From NCBI GenBank assembly GCA_030425485.1, contig JAUIAM010000001.1:186001-250000 (forward strand): 64,000 nt of DNA, in the 5' to 3' direction. The notes beneath the pieces were generated by a model. That model was not told the DNA's origin. It searched no databases and saw nothing but the letters and a program-made list of their open reading frames with translations. Made by a program: the position numbers and the translations under genes. Source of the stretch: Verrucomicrobiia bacterium (GTDB taxonomy: Bacteria > Verrucomicrobiota > Verrucomicrobiia > Opitutales > Cerasicoccaceae). Within the stretch, counting starts at the first letter, position 1, and the number at the start of each line of letters is the position of its first letter. Below are positions 27,717 to 37,040 of this stretch, piece by piece.

Positions 27717-28775
27717 TCAGGGTGTGCTGATTGCGTTCTGCTCTTGCAGGTATTCCAGTAAGTGTTCTGCCGCGAGCCGGTATCCAGCATTGCCCCAGTG
27801 GGCGTCGTTGGGCAGATAGACATCCTGTATGGTTTCGTCCTGAATGTCTTCGCTCAAGCGTTCGTGTAGGGGCAGGCGCGGAATGCCCTCCCAGTCTGGG
27901 ACCAGTTCAAGGGCTGAGAGGATGGGCTTGGGCGGATTAACGATATAGGGGGCGTAGATGGTCGATTTATCCGGGGCCAGCATGAAGACAAAGCGCGTCA
28001 CGCCATTGGCTTCCACGGCGCGTCTGAGCGCGCGGACGCGGTCGGCTAGGACTGGCCAGTGCGCTAGCGGGATGTCGTTCTTCCAGGTGTCGCCGTGGTA
28101 GTAAATAATCTCGCTCGCATTGGCGTTGGAGAAGAAATGCTCTTCGCTCAGGTCACAGCGAAAGGCCTTGTCCCGTGAGCCGATGAGCCGCTTGATGTCC
28201 CGCTGGAGGCGGTGCACGCCGTCGCTCATGCTCAGCCTGGGGCTCAAGTCCTGGGTGCGTTCCGCCTTGGGGTGGAGCTGCGGGCTCAGGGTCAGGGTGG
28301 TGCGGATTTCGGGGCGTGCGTGCGGCTCTTCAGTTACCTCGATACCCGGCTCAAAGGTATGGAAACCGTGCTCGACGATTTCGTAGACAAAGAGTTTTGG
28401 GGGATGCTGCCTGAAGGTCGCGCTCTGCAGCAGCTCCGGGACGGAGATCTTGCCCGCGTGAAAGGTGATGATGCTCCAGCCAGTGGATTCCTCCAGGTAG
28501 GACTGCCATCCGTAGTCGGCGTTTTGGGAAAAGGAATCGCCCACGACGACCACGTCGTAGTAGCGGTCGTATTCGTATAAGGTTTCCGCCCTTGTCCACC
28601 TGTGTTTGGTAAAGGTGCTGATCGGCGCGCGGGGGGCGAATTCGTACTCGGAGTAGCCGCCCAGGCGGGTCATGTCGCCGGCAAAAGGCGGAGTCGTCCA
28701 GACGTAGTAACTCACAACCAGCCACACGAGTAGGAAGCTGATGCCCAGTCCGATGCTGTAGGTACGTTGTTTCAT
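27717..28775 (-). CDS. AlgJ/AlgX-like SGNH O-acetyltransferase
   Basis: 352 residues. One N-terminal membrane anchor (GLGISFLLVWLVVSYYVW), then a periplasmic SGNH-like domain. The block I nucleophile is S81 in VVVGDSFSQN, and the block V pair is D324/H326 in NDAHWGNAGYRLAAEHL. This is the arrangement of AlgJ, AlgX and related proteins that transfer acetyl groups to exported polysaccharides. The ATG is separated by one base from the stop of the MBOAT gene upstream, so the two are cotranscribed. The polysaccharide acted on is not identified because no synthase is in the window. Confidence 0.88.
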   Translation of the reverse strand: MKQRTYSIGLGISFLLVWLVVSYYVWTTPPFAGDMTRLGGYSEYEFAPRAPISTFTKHRWTRAETLYEYDRYYDVVVVGDSFSQNADYGWQSYLEESTGWSIITFHAGKISVPELLQSATFRQHPPKLFVYEIVEHGFHTFEPGIEVTEEPHARPEIRTTLTLSPQLHPKAERTQDLSPRLSMSDGVHRLQRDIKRLIGSRDKAFRCDLSEEHFFSNANASEIIYYHGDTWKNDIPLAHWPVLADRVRALRRAVEANGVTRFVFMLAPDKSTIYAPYIVNPPKPILSALELVPDWEGIPRLPLHERLSEDIQDETIQDVYLPNDAHWGNAGYRLAAEHLLEYLQEQNAISTP

Positions 28776-28776
28776 G

Positions 28777-30273
28777 CTAGAACTGGTAGTAGAGAAATTC
28801 GCTGACCGTGGTCATGTTCCAGATGGTCAGGAAAAACAGGACAGTGACAAAACCCAGCCAAGGCACGCTGGGCTTCCAGGCGAGTCGGCTCGGGCGCGGG
28901 CACAGCCTGCCGTGATCGATATACAAACCATGAAAAAGCTGCATCGTATTGGGCAGGGCAAAGATGATGAGCGAAAAAAGCAAGAGGACGCCGATTGGCG
29001 TGGCATGGTAGTCGCCCTGTGTGGTAAAGCCCACGCCCCATCCGCTGAGCGTATTGGCCCATTCGATGGGGACAACGAGTCCGTTGAAGGCCAGCATCTG
29101 GCCCATATAGTGCCATGCGCCCGCAAAAGTTTCGCAGTTAAAGAGCACCCAGGTGAAGACGAGAAACAGGCAGGTCAGGGCATGGGCTGCGAGCTTGCGC
29201 AGCCAGCCGGGCCGCGGCTTCACGTAGTGCCGCCACAGGTGGTTTGCGCCGATAGCCAGCCCGTGCACCAGCCCCCAGACCAGAAAGGTCCAACTCGCCC
29301 CGTGCCAGATGCCGCCGATTAGCATCGTGACCAGGATGTTGAGAAACTTCCGGTCGATACGCACGCGTCCACCACCCAGCGGGAAGTAGATGTAGTCGCG
29401 CAGAAAAGTGGAAAGCGAGATGTGCCAGCGACGCCAGAATTCGATGATGTTAGCCGACTTGTAGGGGGAGTAAAAGTTGATCGGGAGACGAAAGCCAAAG
29501 AGAAACCCAAGGGCCAGCGCCATGTCCGAGTAAGCGGAGAAATCGAAGTAAATCTGAAAGGTGTAGGCGATGGCCCCTGTCCACGCATCGACGATGTTGA
29601 GCGGTGTGCCCAGCTCGGCTTGTTTGAAAATGGGCGCGGCGATGCCGCTCAGGCGGTCGGCCAGGACTACTTTCTTGAACAAGCCAATGACGAACAAGGT
29701 CAGGGCGACGTTCACGTTGGCCAGGCTGATCTTGGCGATGGCTTTGCTGATTTGGTCGATGAAGTCCTTGTGGTGGACGATGGGACCTGCGATCAGTTGA
29801 GGGAAAAAGGAGACAAAAAGCGCGTACTCCAGAAAGTCGTGCGGATGGGTCAGGCGGCGGTACACATCGACCAGGTAGGCGATCTGTTGAAAGGTAAAGA
29901 ACGAGATGCCAATGGGTAGGACCAGCCCCCAGAGGTCCAACCCGCTCCCTGCGACAGCGTTTACCGACCCGATGAGGAAGTCCGCGTACTTGAAGACCAG
30001 CAGGGGGCTCAGATTCAGGACGATGCCCAGGATCAGCCAGGCTTTGCGCGAGCGTTCGGCCTTGGCCATGCGGCGCGAGAGTACATGGCTCAGCAGAATC
30101 AGTCCGATGAGCAGGGCGAAAAAGCGCAGGTCCCACCAGGCGTAATAAACGAAGGAGCCCATGAGCAGCAGCCACAACGGTAGCCTGCCCGAGCCATGCC
30201 TGACCGCCACTGCATAGAGTGTAAAGAGCAGTGGTAGAAACAGAAATAGAAAGACGTAGCTGTTGAAAAGCAT
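28777..30273 (-). CDS. MBOAT-family O-acyltransferase (AlgI-like)
   Basis: 498 residues from ATG 30273; the upstream start would add 23 residues before the membrane-leading MLFNSYVFLFLFLPLLFTLY. About 11 membrane helices. MBOAT signatures are YKSANIIEFWRRWHISLSTF, RDYIYFPLGGGR and the invariant His in GGIWHGASWTFLVWG. AlgI-type proteins carry acetyl groups across the inner membrane to periplasmic partners. The partner is the SGNH protein directly downstream (1-bp gap), which makes a two-gene acetylation module. Confidence 0.95.
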   Translation of the reverse strand: MLFNSYVFLFLFLPLLFTLYAVAVRHGSGRLPLWLLLMGSFVYYAWWDLRFFALLIGLILLSHVLSRRMAKAERSRKAWLILGIVLNLSPLLVFKYADFLIGSVNAVAGSGLDLWGLVLPIGISFFTFQQIAYLVDVYRRLTHPHDFLEYALFVSFFPQLIAGPIVHHKDFIDQISKAIAKISLANVNVALTLFVIGLFKKVVLADRLSGIAAPIFKQAELGTPLNIVDAWTGAIAYTFQIYFDFSAYSDMALALGFLFGFRLPINFYSPYKSANIIEFWRRWHISLSTFLRDYIYFPLGGGRVRIDRKFLNILVTMLIGGIWHGASWTFLVWGLVHGLAIGANHLWRHYVKPRPGWLRKLAAHALTCLFLVFTWVLFNCETFAGAWHYMGQMLAFNGLVVPIEWANTLSGWGVGFTTQGDYHATPIGVLLLFSLIIFALPNTMQLFHGLYIDHGRLCPRPSRLAWKPSVPWLGFVTVLFFLTIWNMTTVSEFLYYQF

Positions 30274-30404
30274 GCCGCGAAAAGGTGCACCGCCTTTGCG
30301 GAATGCACATATCCCGCGTTGGTCAGCACCTAGAAAAGTCAAATCCCCGTGCCTTGTGCAACCCCCAATTCTTCACACACCCGGGATGGTTCCGGTTATG
30401 GCAA

Positions 30405-30433
30405 CTCAGGCTGTTCGATGACACTTGCCTGAG
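30405..30433. other. Hairpin upstream of the zincin gene
   Basis: CTCAGGC (30405-30411) pairs with GCCTGAG (30427-30433) around 15 nt, 41 bp before the zincin start in the 200-bp divergent gap. It may be a leader structure; there is no T-run beyond TTT. Confidence 0.3.
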
Positions 30434-30473
30434 GCTTTATTCGGACTGAAAATAGAGGGGCTGAGGAAAAACT

Positions 30474-30815
30474 ATGCCTGAGGAATTTGATTGGGAGAAC
30501 CTGGAAGCCCGCGCCAACCGCGTCGTATGCGAGGTGCAGGACAGCCTGCCTGCCGAGATCGCCACTATCGCTGTCGAAGTGCCATGCTACGTCCACCAGT
30601 GGAGCGACGATGCCCTGGGCTACTGCGAGCAAGTGGTCGAAGGGGAGTTAAACGATTGCCGGGGCCCGATCCATCTCTTTATGGGAAACATCATGTCCTA
30701 CTGTCAGGAGGAAGGGCTTTCGTTCGACGATGAAGTGCGGGTGACTTACCTGCACGAGCTCGGCCATATCCTGGGCTGGAGCGAAGAGGATCTCGAAGCC
30801 CGCGGCCTGGGCTAA
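30474..30815 (+). CDS. Minimal zincin metallopeptidase
   Basis: 113 residues of the small zincin-like family (PF06262 type). The zinc motif HELGH (H94, E95, H98) lies in VTYLHELGHILGWSEEDLEARGLG, where the downstream acidic residues act as the third ligand. PIHLFMGNIM is typical of the central sheet. GAGG-like bases lie just before the start. It is a cytoplasmic protein of unknown substrate, often encoded alone. Its TAA overlaps by 4 bp the stop of the convergent heparinase-like gene. Confidence 0.92.
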   Translation: MPEEFDWENLEARANRVVCEVQDSLPAEIATIAVEVPCYVHQWSDDALGYCEQVVEGELNDCRGPIHLFMGNIMSYCQEEGLSFDDEVRVTYLHELGHILGWSEEDLEARGLG

Positions 30816-32893
30816 TCCTGTTGCCAGCGAATCTCAGTCGCTTCGTCACCTCGCTGTAGGAGGATGCTTTTCTCGGTTTGCGCGCGCTTGAGCTGCCAGC
30901 TAGTCGCCCCGCTTGAGGGGGTTATCTGGAAGAGCGTTGCCCACTGCATTTTGGTGGATGGCTTGGCCTGAACGGTAAGGATGTCCCGTGCGATGCGGCC
31001 TTCATGCTTTGTGTCAACCTGGTGCTGGACGCTAAGCAGCGTGGCCTGCGTTCCGGTGCCCGTGAGCATTGAGGCCTGTAGCAGGCCGCTGTCGAGGGGC
31101 ATGCGGGCGGAGTTCACCCCGGTGGACTCAAAGACTCCGCCGCCATGGAAAATGGCTTCTGCGCTGGCAGGTTCGCTTAGGGTGACTTCATCCACGACAA
31201 GCCAGCTCTGAGCATCAATCAGGTAAAATGTACGTGTGCAGGCGATGAGGTCCGGCTCATCATAGGCGGGGGTGAGGTCACAAACGATGCGCACCATGTC
31301 GTCTACCTTGTCGACGGACAGGATGCTGGGGTAGCGCTGTTCTTCGGCGTAGCGCTTGGTGTGCATCCACTTGTCCCCCGAGCCAATCTGGCCTTTCCCG
31401 CCGATGAGGAGGGTATTGGCGTACGCGGTTTGCCGGTTAATGGTGTAGCCCGGCGGCGCGATGAGCCACTGGTCATTGGCAAAGACGAGGAAGGTTCCCG
31501 CATCCGGCTGACTGTGGCTGCTGCCGGAGTTGAGATCGTAGGCCTCGGTGGTGTAGTGGCCCCCGGGCGGCGTGCTTTTAATGCCGATCACCGTTGCCTG
31601 CCCTGACCACGCGCTATGCCAGAGATAGAGGCCCTGCTCTTCGAAGAAGTGGCTGGTGGGGAGGGTGGACGGTGACACGGGCTTTACACTGGGGTCGTAC
31701 CAGATGATACCGAGGAAGCGCGTGAGCGGGTTGTGGGCGGAGACATCGGCGCGGTTTTCATCGGAGAGCCATTGGGCAAGACCGCTGCGGTACTCGCGGG
31801 CCAGATAGGTCATGTACTTGGTGTAATTGTGCCAACTCTTGCTTGGCCCGTCTCCAAAATTGAGCACATCAAGCTGGGAAAAGCGCAGGCCTGATGAGTT
31901 GGTTTCGAAGCGACGCGACTCGGGGGGCAGCATGAAGTAGGCTTGAATGAGTGGCACCTGCTCAAGGCCGCGGTTCCCGGTAAACCAGTCAATGCCGAGG
32001 TTTTCCTTGGCGATGACGGCAATCGGAACCAGTGCGGAAAGCCCGTACTGCCAGTATGGGGTTCCTTCGGCAGCGATGAATCCGTCCGTTTGAGCCAGGG
32101 CTTCGAAGGTGGGCTTGGCCATGGCCATGGCGCCCTCCAGGATTGGTGCGACTTCGGGATAGTCCTCACGCAGCGCGATGCCAACTGCGAACAGACCGAG
32201 CAGGCGTACGGGGTTGTGGTTGTTCTGGTAACCGCTAAAGCCTCGGCTGGTGACGAATGCCTCCATATTCGAGGCGCGAGATAAGAGGTCGTCACCGATT
32301 TCTTGCTTCAGATTGGCGGGGAGGTCGTCGCCGCACCAGTCGTAGGCGAGAGAAAGGCCAAACATCATATGTCCGCCGGCCAGATCGGAGTCGGCGCCAC
32401 CCGTTTTGTGCACACCCCAGGCCGGCAAGCCCAGCGCGTAGTCTATCATGTGCAGTAATTGATCGTAGTCCTCGGGTTTGTCTTCGAGTTTGTAGAGGAA
32501 AGCCAGTGCGGCGATCATGTCCCCGGCCGGACGGATATCAGACATCAGGTTTCCGGGGCGGGGCTCGGTGTCCTGTTCCCAATCGTAGTAGGCTAGGCGT
32601 GACTCCAGCGAGCGACGTAAGTTCTCGATCTCGGTTTTATAAGGCTCGGTTTGGATGCGTTGGCGCAGGGCTTCCCATTGCGCATCCGTTTGGACGAACA
32701 GATGGTTGGCAGGGGCGGCCTGCTGCTTTGCTAGGGGTTGCTCATGGGCTGCTTGAGACGTGACGGTTTCGTCTGCTTCCACCGACGGGGTTTTCGCCTT
32801 TTCGGAATGGTTTTTGCAGCCTGATAGAAGGAGTACCAGGAGGAGGCTGACGGTGATAAAGTGACGCGGAGATGCAAATCTGTACGAGGTCAT
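30812..32893 (-). CDS. Heparinase II/III-like polysaccharide lyase, lipoprotein
   Basis: 693 residues from ATG 32893 (an in-frame start 20 residues earlier is rejected because it precedes the signal peptide). Signal and lipobox: FITVSLLLVLLLSGC. A helical alpha/alpha-toroid follows (residues about 60-360; GVHKTGGADSDLAGGHMMFGLSLAYDW, RGFSGYQNNHNPVRL). The C-terminal beta-sandwich contains PPGGHYTTEAYDLNSGSSHSQPDAGTF, the metal/His region of heparinase II/III proteins. The enzyme would cleave uronate-containing polysaccharide at the cell surface; the exact PL family is not decided. It is divergent from a PEP-CTERM gene. Confidence 0.85.
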   Translation of the reverse strand: MTSYRFASPRHFITVSLLLVLLLSGCKNHSEKAKTPSVEADETVTSQAAHEQPLAKQQAAPANHLFVQTDAQWEALRQRIQTEPYKTEIENLRRSLESRLAYYDWEQDTEPRPGNLMSDIRPAGDMIAALAFLYKLEDKPEDYDQLLHMIDYALGLPAWGVHKTGGADSDLAGGHMMFGLSLAYDWCGDDLPANLKQEIGDDLLSRASNMEAFVTSRGFSGYQNNHNPVRLLGLFAVGIALREDYPEVAPILEGAMAMAKPTFEALAQTDGFIAAEGTPYWQYGLSALVPIAVIAKENLGIDWFTGNRGLEQVPLIQAYFMLPPESRRFETNSSGLRFSQLDVLNFGDGPSKSWHNYTKYMTYLAREYRSGLAQWLSDENRADVSAHNPLTRFLGIIWYDPSVKPVSPSTLPTSHFFEEQGLYLWHSAWSGQATVIGIKSTPPGGHYTTEAYDLNSGSSHSQPDAGTFLVFANDQWLIAPPGYTINRQTAYANTLLIGGKGQIGSGDKWMHTKRYAEEQRYPSILSVDKVDDMVRIVCDLTPAYDEPDLIACTRTFYLIDAQSWLVVDEVTLSEPASAEAIFHGGGVFESTGVNSARMPLDSGLLQASMLTGTGTQATLLSVQHQVDTKHEGRIARDILTVQAKPSTKMQWATLFQITPSSGATSWQLKRAQTEKSILLQRGDEATEIRWQQD

Positions 32894-33065
32894 AATCAAA
32901 CGAATTGGATAGGGGAGAGCACTATTCATGTACGTATCGCTGGGCATATCCAAGTTAGCTTCTATTCTAATTGTAATATAGCTTCAAGTGCGTTGGAGAC
33001 CGGATTATTACAGTTAAAAAAGATGGCGGGTTTACGCAGGGGCTACGCTCCGGCAAATTACGGTT

Positions 33066-34406
33066 ATGACTACCTCAAAACATACCTCTCGTTCGCTTAC
33101 CCTCATCCTCGGCTGTGCTTTAGCCGTCACTCCACTACAGGCCATCGACTATACCTGGGACTCTGCGTCTAATGAACGCTGGGGCACCGCTACCAACTGG
33201 AGCCCGGAAGGCATCCCCGGTACGGGTGATAATGTCGTGGGCGCGAGTGCTGGCGGCAATCTGGAAATTCGCGACCATCAGTCCGTCGATAATTTTACCT
33301 ATAGCGGAGGCATCGGTGCCTGGCAATTGGTGGGCATCGGTGAGATCAGCCTCACGATCAATGACACGCTGGCTCTGACCGGTGCGGACAACATAAACAT
33401 CCGCAAGTCAACCGGCGCCAATGAATTTAGCATCATCGCCAACAACGTGGATGTATCGAGTACGGGCGTCTTGCTTTTCGGTGCGGGCAACAGCACGAAC
33501 AATGTCTTTAACGTAACGATCAACGGCACAACGAGTGTTTCCAATGGCCAGATACGCTTCAACGTCGAAAACGATTACTCGATGGGGACGGTCGATGTTT
33601 CGGGTAATGGCCGCATCTATCTCAGCTCGGCCCCGCAGGATACGGGTGCCATTCAAGCAACGGCAACCGGCTTGGTCGGAACGGGCGGCACCGTCCAAAG
33701 TGCGCTCTTCAGTGGCAATACGACTACGCTGCGCCTGAACGGCAGCGGCAACTACAACTCCAGCACCAACCTCCTCGACAGCGAGGGCTCGCTCGTCCTC
33801 GTTAAGGCTGGCACCGGTACGCAGACACTGGGCGGCAACAACCAACATACCGGTGGAACGCAGGTAGACAGCGGCACGCTCATTATCGCTGACAGCCGGG
33901 CCCTGGGCGACGGCGATGTCATCGTCAACGGCGGGACTCTGACCAGCACCGTCAGTGCAACCGATGTCGAAGGTCAGTTGCGGATCAACGGTGGGGTTGT
34001 CAGCATCGAGGGCGGCGGTGTCGGTAGCTTTAACATGACTGCCGGCCAGGACATGACCCTTGATGGCGGCACGCTGGAGGTAAGTTACGACAGCGAATCT
34101 GAAACACATGACACAATTAGCAGTGCGGGCGGTGGTTCGAGCTTCGACCTGCTCAGCGGCACGATTGATTTAACCAATTCCGATTGGGATTACTCCATCG
34201 TTTACACGATCCTTGATGGCTTCGACACGGGCTCGGTGGGCGAGATCGACTTTATCAACTACGACAGCGCTAACTGGCAGGCCAGTCTGAGCGATACCGG
34301 AGTGCTTAGCTTTAGCGGCATTCCCGAGCCCAGCGCGGGCTCTTTCATCTTTCTGCCGTCTCTTTGTGCGCTGACCGTCCTCTTGCGCCGTCGTCGTGCT
34401 TGTTAA
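33066..34406 (+). CDS. PEP-CTERM autotransporter-repeat protein
   Basis: 446 residues. A signal peptide (LTLILGCALAVTPLQA) leads into DYTWDSASNERWGTATNWSPEGIPG, the usual start of proteins with autotransporter-associated beta-strand repeats. One classic repeat is visible: NNQHTGGTQVDSGTLIIAD followed by SRALGDGDVIVNGGTL. The end is a PEP-CTERM signal: IPEPSAGSF, hydrophobic FLPSLCALTVLL and RRRRAC. It is probably a beta-solenoid surface protein. The 172-bp upstream gap is AT-rich and shared with the divergent heparinase-like gene. Confidence 0.9.
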   Translation: MTTSKHTSRSLTLILGCALAVTPLQAIDYTWDSASNERWGTATNWSPEGIPGTGDNVVGASAGGNLEIRDHQSVDNFTYSGGIGAWQLVGIGEISLTINDTLALTGADNINIRKSTGANEFSIIANNVDVSSTGVLLFGAGNSTNNVFNVTINGTTSVSNGQIRFNVENDYSMGTVDVSGNGRIYLSSAPQDTGAIQATATGLVGTGGTVQSALFSGNTTTLRLNGSGNYNSSTNLLDSEGSLVLVKAGTGTQTLGGNNQHTGGTQVDSGTLIIADSRALGDGDVIVNGGTLTSTVSATDVEGQLRINGGVVSIEGGGVGSFNMTAGQDMTLDGGTLEVSYDSESETHDTISSAGGGSSFDLLSGTIDLTNSDWDYSIVYTILDGFDTGSVGEIDFINYDSANWQASLSDTGVLSFSGIPEPSAGSFIFLPSLCALTVLLRRRRAC

Positions 34407-34407
34407 C

Positions 34408-35211
34408 GTGAAAGTATTCACTGAAACATTCCTTCTGGATTTGAATGGGGAAGGGTATGTCATCGCAGTACCTGGTCGAGGCCGGGTACTGCCTTTTCTT
34501 TGTTGGCTGGCCGTGCTGGCTGGGCCGCTTTTTGCCAATGCAGGGGAGATGGAGTCTGACTCGATCGCATGGGGCGATGAGACCTTGCGCGTGGAGTGGC
34601 TGGTCGAGGAATCCTTTCGGGATGAGGCGTGGCAGGAGCGTTGGGTGGTCGAAAGCCAGAGTCCAAGTGTCGAGGCGGCAAATGGCCAGCTACAGATCCG
34701 GCCGACCAATGATGATCGCCAGCAGGGCGGTGTGACCGTGTGGTATAAGCAAGCCATGCCCGATGACCTCGTGGTGCGTGTCGTCGCCACGACGGACCCC
34801 GCTGACGAAAACAATGCCTGCAACCTGAACTTCTTCGTTCACGCACGTGAAGCAGATGACTCGCCGCTGCTCTTTGGGCGTGATGGCGCTTACAAGGACT
34901 ACCACCAGATCCCGAATTACATCTTTACCTTTACGGGAGGAATCACGCCCGGATGGTCCCGGGTGCGGCAGGACCCCGGCTTTCATCTGCTGAGTGATCG
35001 GCAGGATGTGCGGGCAGAGCCCGGCCAGCGGTACACGTTTTTAATCGTTATCTCTGGTCCGCGTATTCGCTACTATCTCAACGGTACCTTGATTCACAAC
35101 CTTACCGTCGAGGAGCCGTTAAGCGGGGGTTGGTTTGGCCTGCGCAGTTGGTACTCGAGCGTGAACTTCGAGTCCGTGGAACTGGGCCGACTGATTGCAG
35201 GGGAGTCTTGA
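34408..35211 (+). CDS. Secreted DUF1961-like lectin-fold protein
   Basis: About 267 residues from GTG 34408; the true start is uncertain, with GTG 34396 overlapping the previous gene and TTG 34441 as alternatives. A hydrophobic stretch (LPFLCWLAVLAGPLFANA) acts as signal peptide. The body has LRVEWLVEESFRDEAWQERW, DYHQIPNYIFTFTGG, RVRQDPGFHLLSDRQDVRAE, RIRYYLNGTLIHN and GGWFGLRSWYSSVNFESVEL, a beta-jelly-roll pattern similar to DUF1961/DUF6250 proteins found in polysaccharide loci. Assignment is by resemblance only. No ribosome-binding site is obvious at any start, and coupling to the upstream PEP-CTERM gene is likely. Confidence 0.75.
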   Translation: MKVFTETFLLDLNGEGYVIAVPGRGRVLPFLCWLAVLAGPLFANAGEMESDSIAWGDETLRVEWLVEESFRDEAWQERWVVESQSPSVEAANGQLQIRPTNDDRQQGGVTVWYKQAMPDDLVVRVVATTDPADENNACNLNFFVHAREADDSPLLFGRDGAYKDYHQIPNYIFTFTGGITPGWSRVRQDPGFHLLSDRQDVRAEPGQRYTFLIVISGPRIRYYLNGTLIHNLTVEEPLSGGWFGLRSWYSSVNFESVELGRLIAGES

Positions 35212-35291
35212 CCTTGTGCCTTTCTTAGTCGTTGAAGAAGCACGTACGGCACGATCTGTTTCACCCATATTCGCCGGCCAATACGATGCGG

Positions 35292-37040
35292 CTATTGCTT
35301 CTTTTTAGCGTCACGCTGCTTATTGCCAGCCCGCAGCATGGCGCCGGAGACGAGTCCGATAAAGCCTACCATGGCGAGGATGGCCAGTCGCCCTTGCCCG
35401 CTATTGGGCACGAGTAGCAGGGCGGCGATGAATACGGTGATGGCCAGACCAAAGCGACCGAGCATGCGAAGCTGCACATCGTCATTGCCTGCCCCCACCT
35501 CGCGCTCGAAATCAACCGGCGTATGCATCTGCTTGAAAAACGCATCGACTCGCTGGCGATACTCCTCGCTGGCCTTGCGCCAGAAAAGCGTTGTGCCCAT
35601 AAAGGCAATTGAGCCCACGGCTATGTTGATAAAAATCTGCGACTGAAAGCTCCATTTCTGGCCGAAGAGATCAGCGCTATAATAGCCCAGGGCCGAGGGT
35701 ATGAGCGCGGCCACGATGGCGAAGATCGCCGCCCAGGGCGGGACATTGCGCACGAACAAGCAAAGGAGCAAAGGTACTGCCAGCGGTATGCCCAGCATGG
35801 CCCCAATATCGAGCATGAACTCAAAGATCCCCTTGCCGTCCTGGCCGGAGAAATAAAGCGCCAGCGCGATAATGCCCGCACCGAAGCAGAGGGTAAACAT
35901 GCGCCCGATCCAGAGCCTGCCGACACCCTCGCTGGCTTTTTTGCCCAAGCGCTTGCACAGGGCAGGGTAGACGTCCTGTGTGATGATGGCAGCGTTGCGG
36001 TTGAGCCCCGTATCCATCGAGCTCATGGTGGCGGCAAAGATCGCGACGACCATCAGACCGATGAGCCCGTTGGGCAGCAGGTGCAGGCTCATCAGCGCAT
36101 AGGAGGCCTCCGCGGGTTTGGCGATGGCGATGCTGTCGACATGCTCGGGGATGAGTAATCTGGCTGCCATTGGCGGAATGATCCACACGACAATGCCGAG
36201 GGTCATGAGAACGCAGGCCAGCAGGGCGGCCTTGCGGGCTTCGCCGCTGTCCTTGACCGCGAAATAGCGCGGGGCAGCGGTCAGGGTATTGTTGCCGATG
36301 ATGTTCTTCAGGGCCATAGCCACGGCCCACAAGACGGTGAATTGCTCGGCATTGAAGCGTCCGGGCTGATTGAACAGGCGGTAGTCTTCGCTCAGCCCCT
36401 GGGCGTCAATCGACTGCAGCAGGCCGCTGAATCCGTCCAGCTCGATCAGGCACAGCCCACAGACGAGAATGGTCAGCGGGATGAGAATAAGGCTTTGGAG
36501 GAAATCTGTCGCCATGACGGCCCAACTGCCGCCCGTGAGCGAGTAGAACAACACAACGAAGCCGATGACCACGATGATCGTTTCTACGCTAAAGCCGAAA
36601 ATGGCCGATGTGAACAGGGCCAGCCCGTACAGGTGAAGCGCGCCGTGCAGCAGGGCGACCACAATGGAGAATCCCGCATAAAACTGTTGGGTGCTGACGC
36701 CAAAACGCTTGCAGATGATTTCCGGTGCGGTGATAGCACGCATCTGCCGGAACCACGGGGCCAGAAAGAGAAAGTTGAGAAAAAAGCCCACGGCGTTGGC
36801 TGCATAGATGATGGTTACTGACCAACCGCTTTCATAGGCCACGCCCGCTGCACCCGTAAAGGTCCAGGCGCTGAAGGCGGCCATAAAGGCGCTTGATCCT
36901 ACCAGGTACCAGGTGCCCTTGCATCCACTGCGAAAATAATCGCTGACATCGGTGCTTAACTTGCGCAGGGCGTAACCCACGCACAGCAGCATGATAAGGT
37001 AGCCACCGATGACGACATATTCTATGTTGCTGGGAGTCAT
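35292..37040 (-). CDS. Sodium:solute symporter (SSS family)
   Basis: 582 residues from ATG 37040. About 13-14 helices of the LeuT-like fold, beginning with YVVIGGYLIMLLCVGYALRK. SSS signatures include GSSAFMAAFSAWTFTGAAG, GGSWAVMATDFLQSLILIPL and IFAATMSSMDTGLNRNAAIITQDVY, which carries the sodium-site Ser/Thr region. It is an inner-membrane importer of a sugar, sugar acid or similar compound. Its start overlaps the stop of the sugar isomerase by 4 bp (ATGA), so both are translated as a pair and the transported compound is probably the isomerase substrate. Confidence 0.94.
   Translation of the reverse strand: MTPSNIEYVVIGGYLIMLLCVGYALRKLSTDVSDYFRSGCKGTWYLVGSSAFMAAFSAWTFTGAAGVAYESGWSVTIIYAANAVGFFLNFLFLAPWFRQMRAITAPEIICKRFGVSTQQFYAGFSIVVALLHGALHLYGLALFTSAIFGFSVETIIVVIGFVVLFYSLTGGSWAVMATDFLQSLILIPLTILVCGLCLIELDGFSGLLQSIDAQGLSEDYRLFNQPGRFNAEQFTVLWAVAMALKNIIGNNTLTAAPRYFAVKDSGEARKAALLACVLMTLGIVVWIIPPMAARLLIPEHVDSIAIAKPAEASYALMSLHLLPNGLIGLMVVAIFAATMSSMDTGLNRNAAIITQDVYPALCKRLGKKASEGVGRLWIGRMFTLCFGAGIIALALYFSGQDGKGIFEFMLDIGAMLGIPLAVPLLLCLFVRNVPPWAAIFAIVAALIPSALGYYSADLFGQKWSFQSQIFINIAVGSIAFMGTTLFWRKASEEYRQRVDAFFKQMHTPVDFEREVGAGNDDVQLRMLGRFGLAITVFIAALLLVPNSGQGRLAILAMVGFIGLVSGAMLRAGNKQRDAKKKQ

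Noticed and set aside
33066-34406. Frameshift between the PEP-CTERM gene and the next frame at 34396
   Set aside because: The PEP-CTERM protein ends with a normal sorting tail and the next frame has its own signal peptide, so they are two genes.
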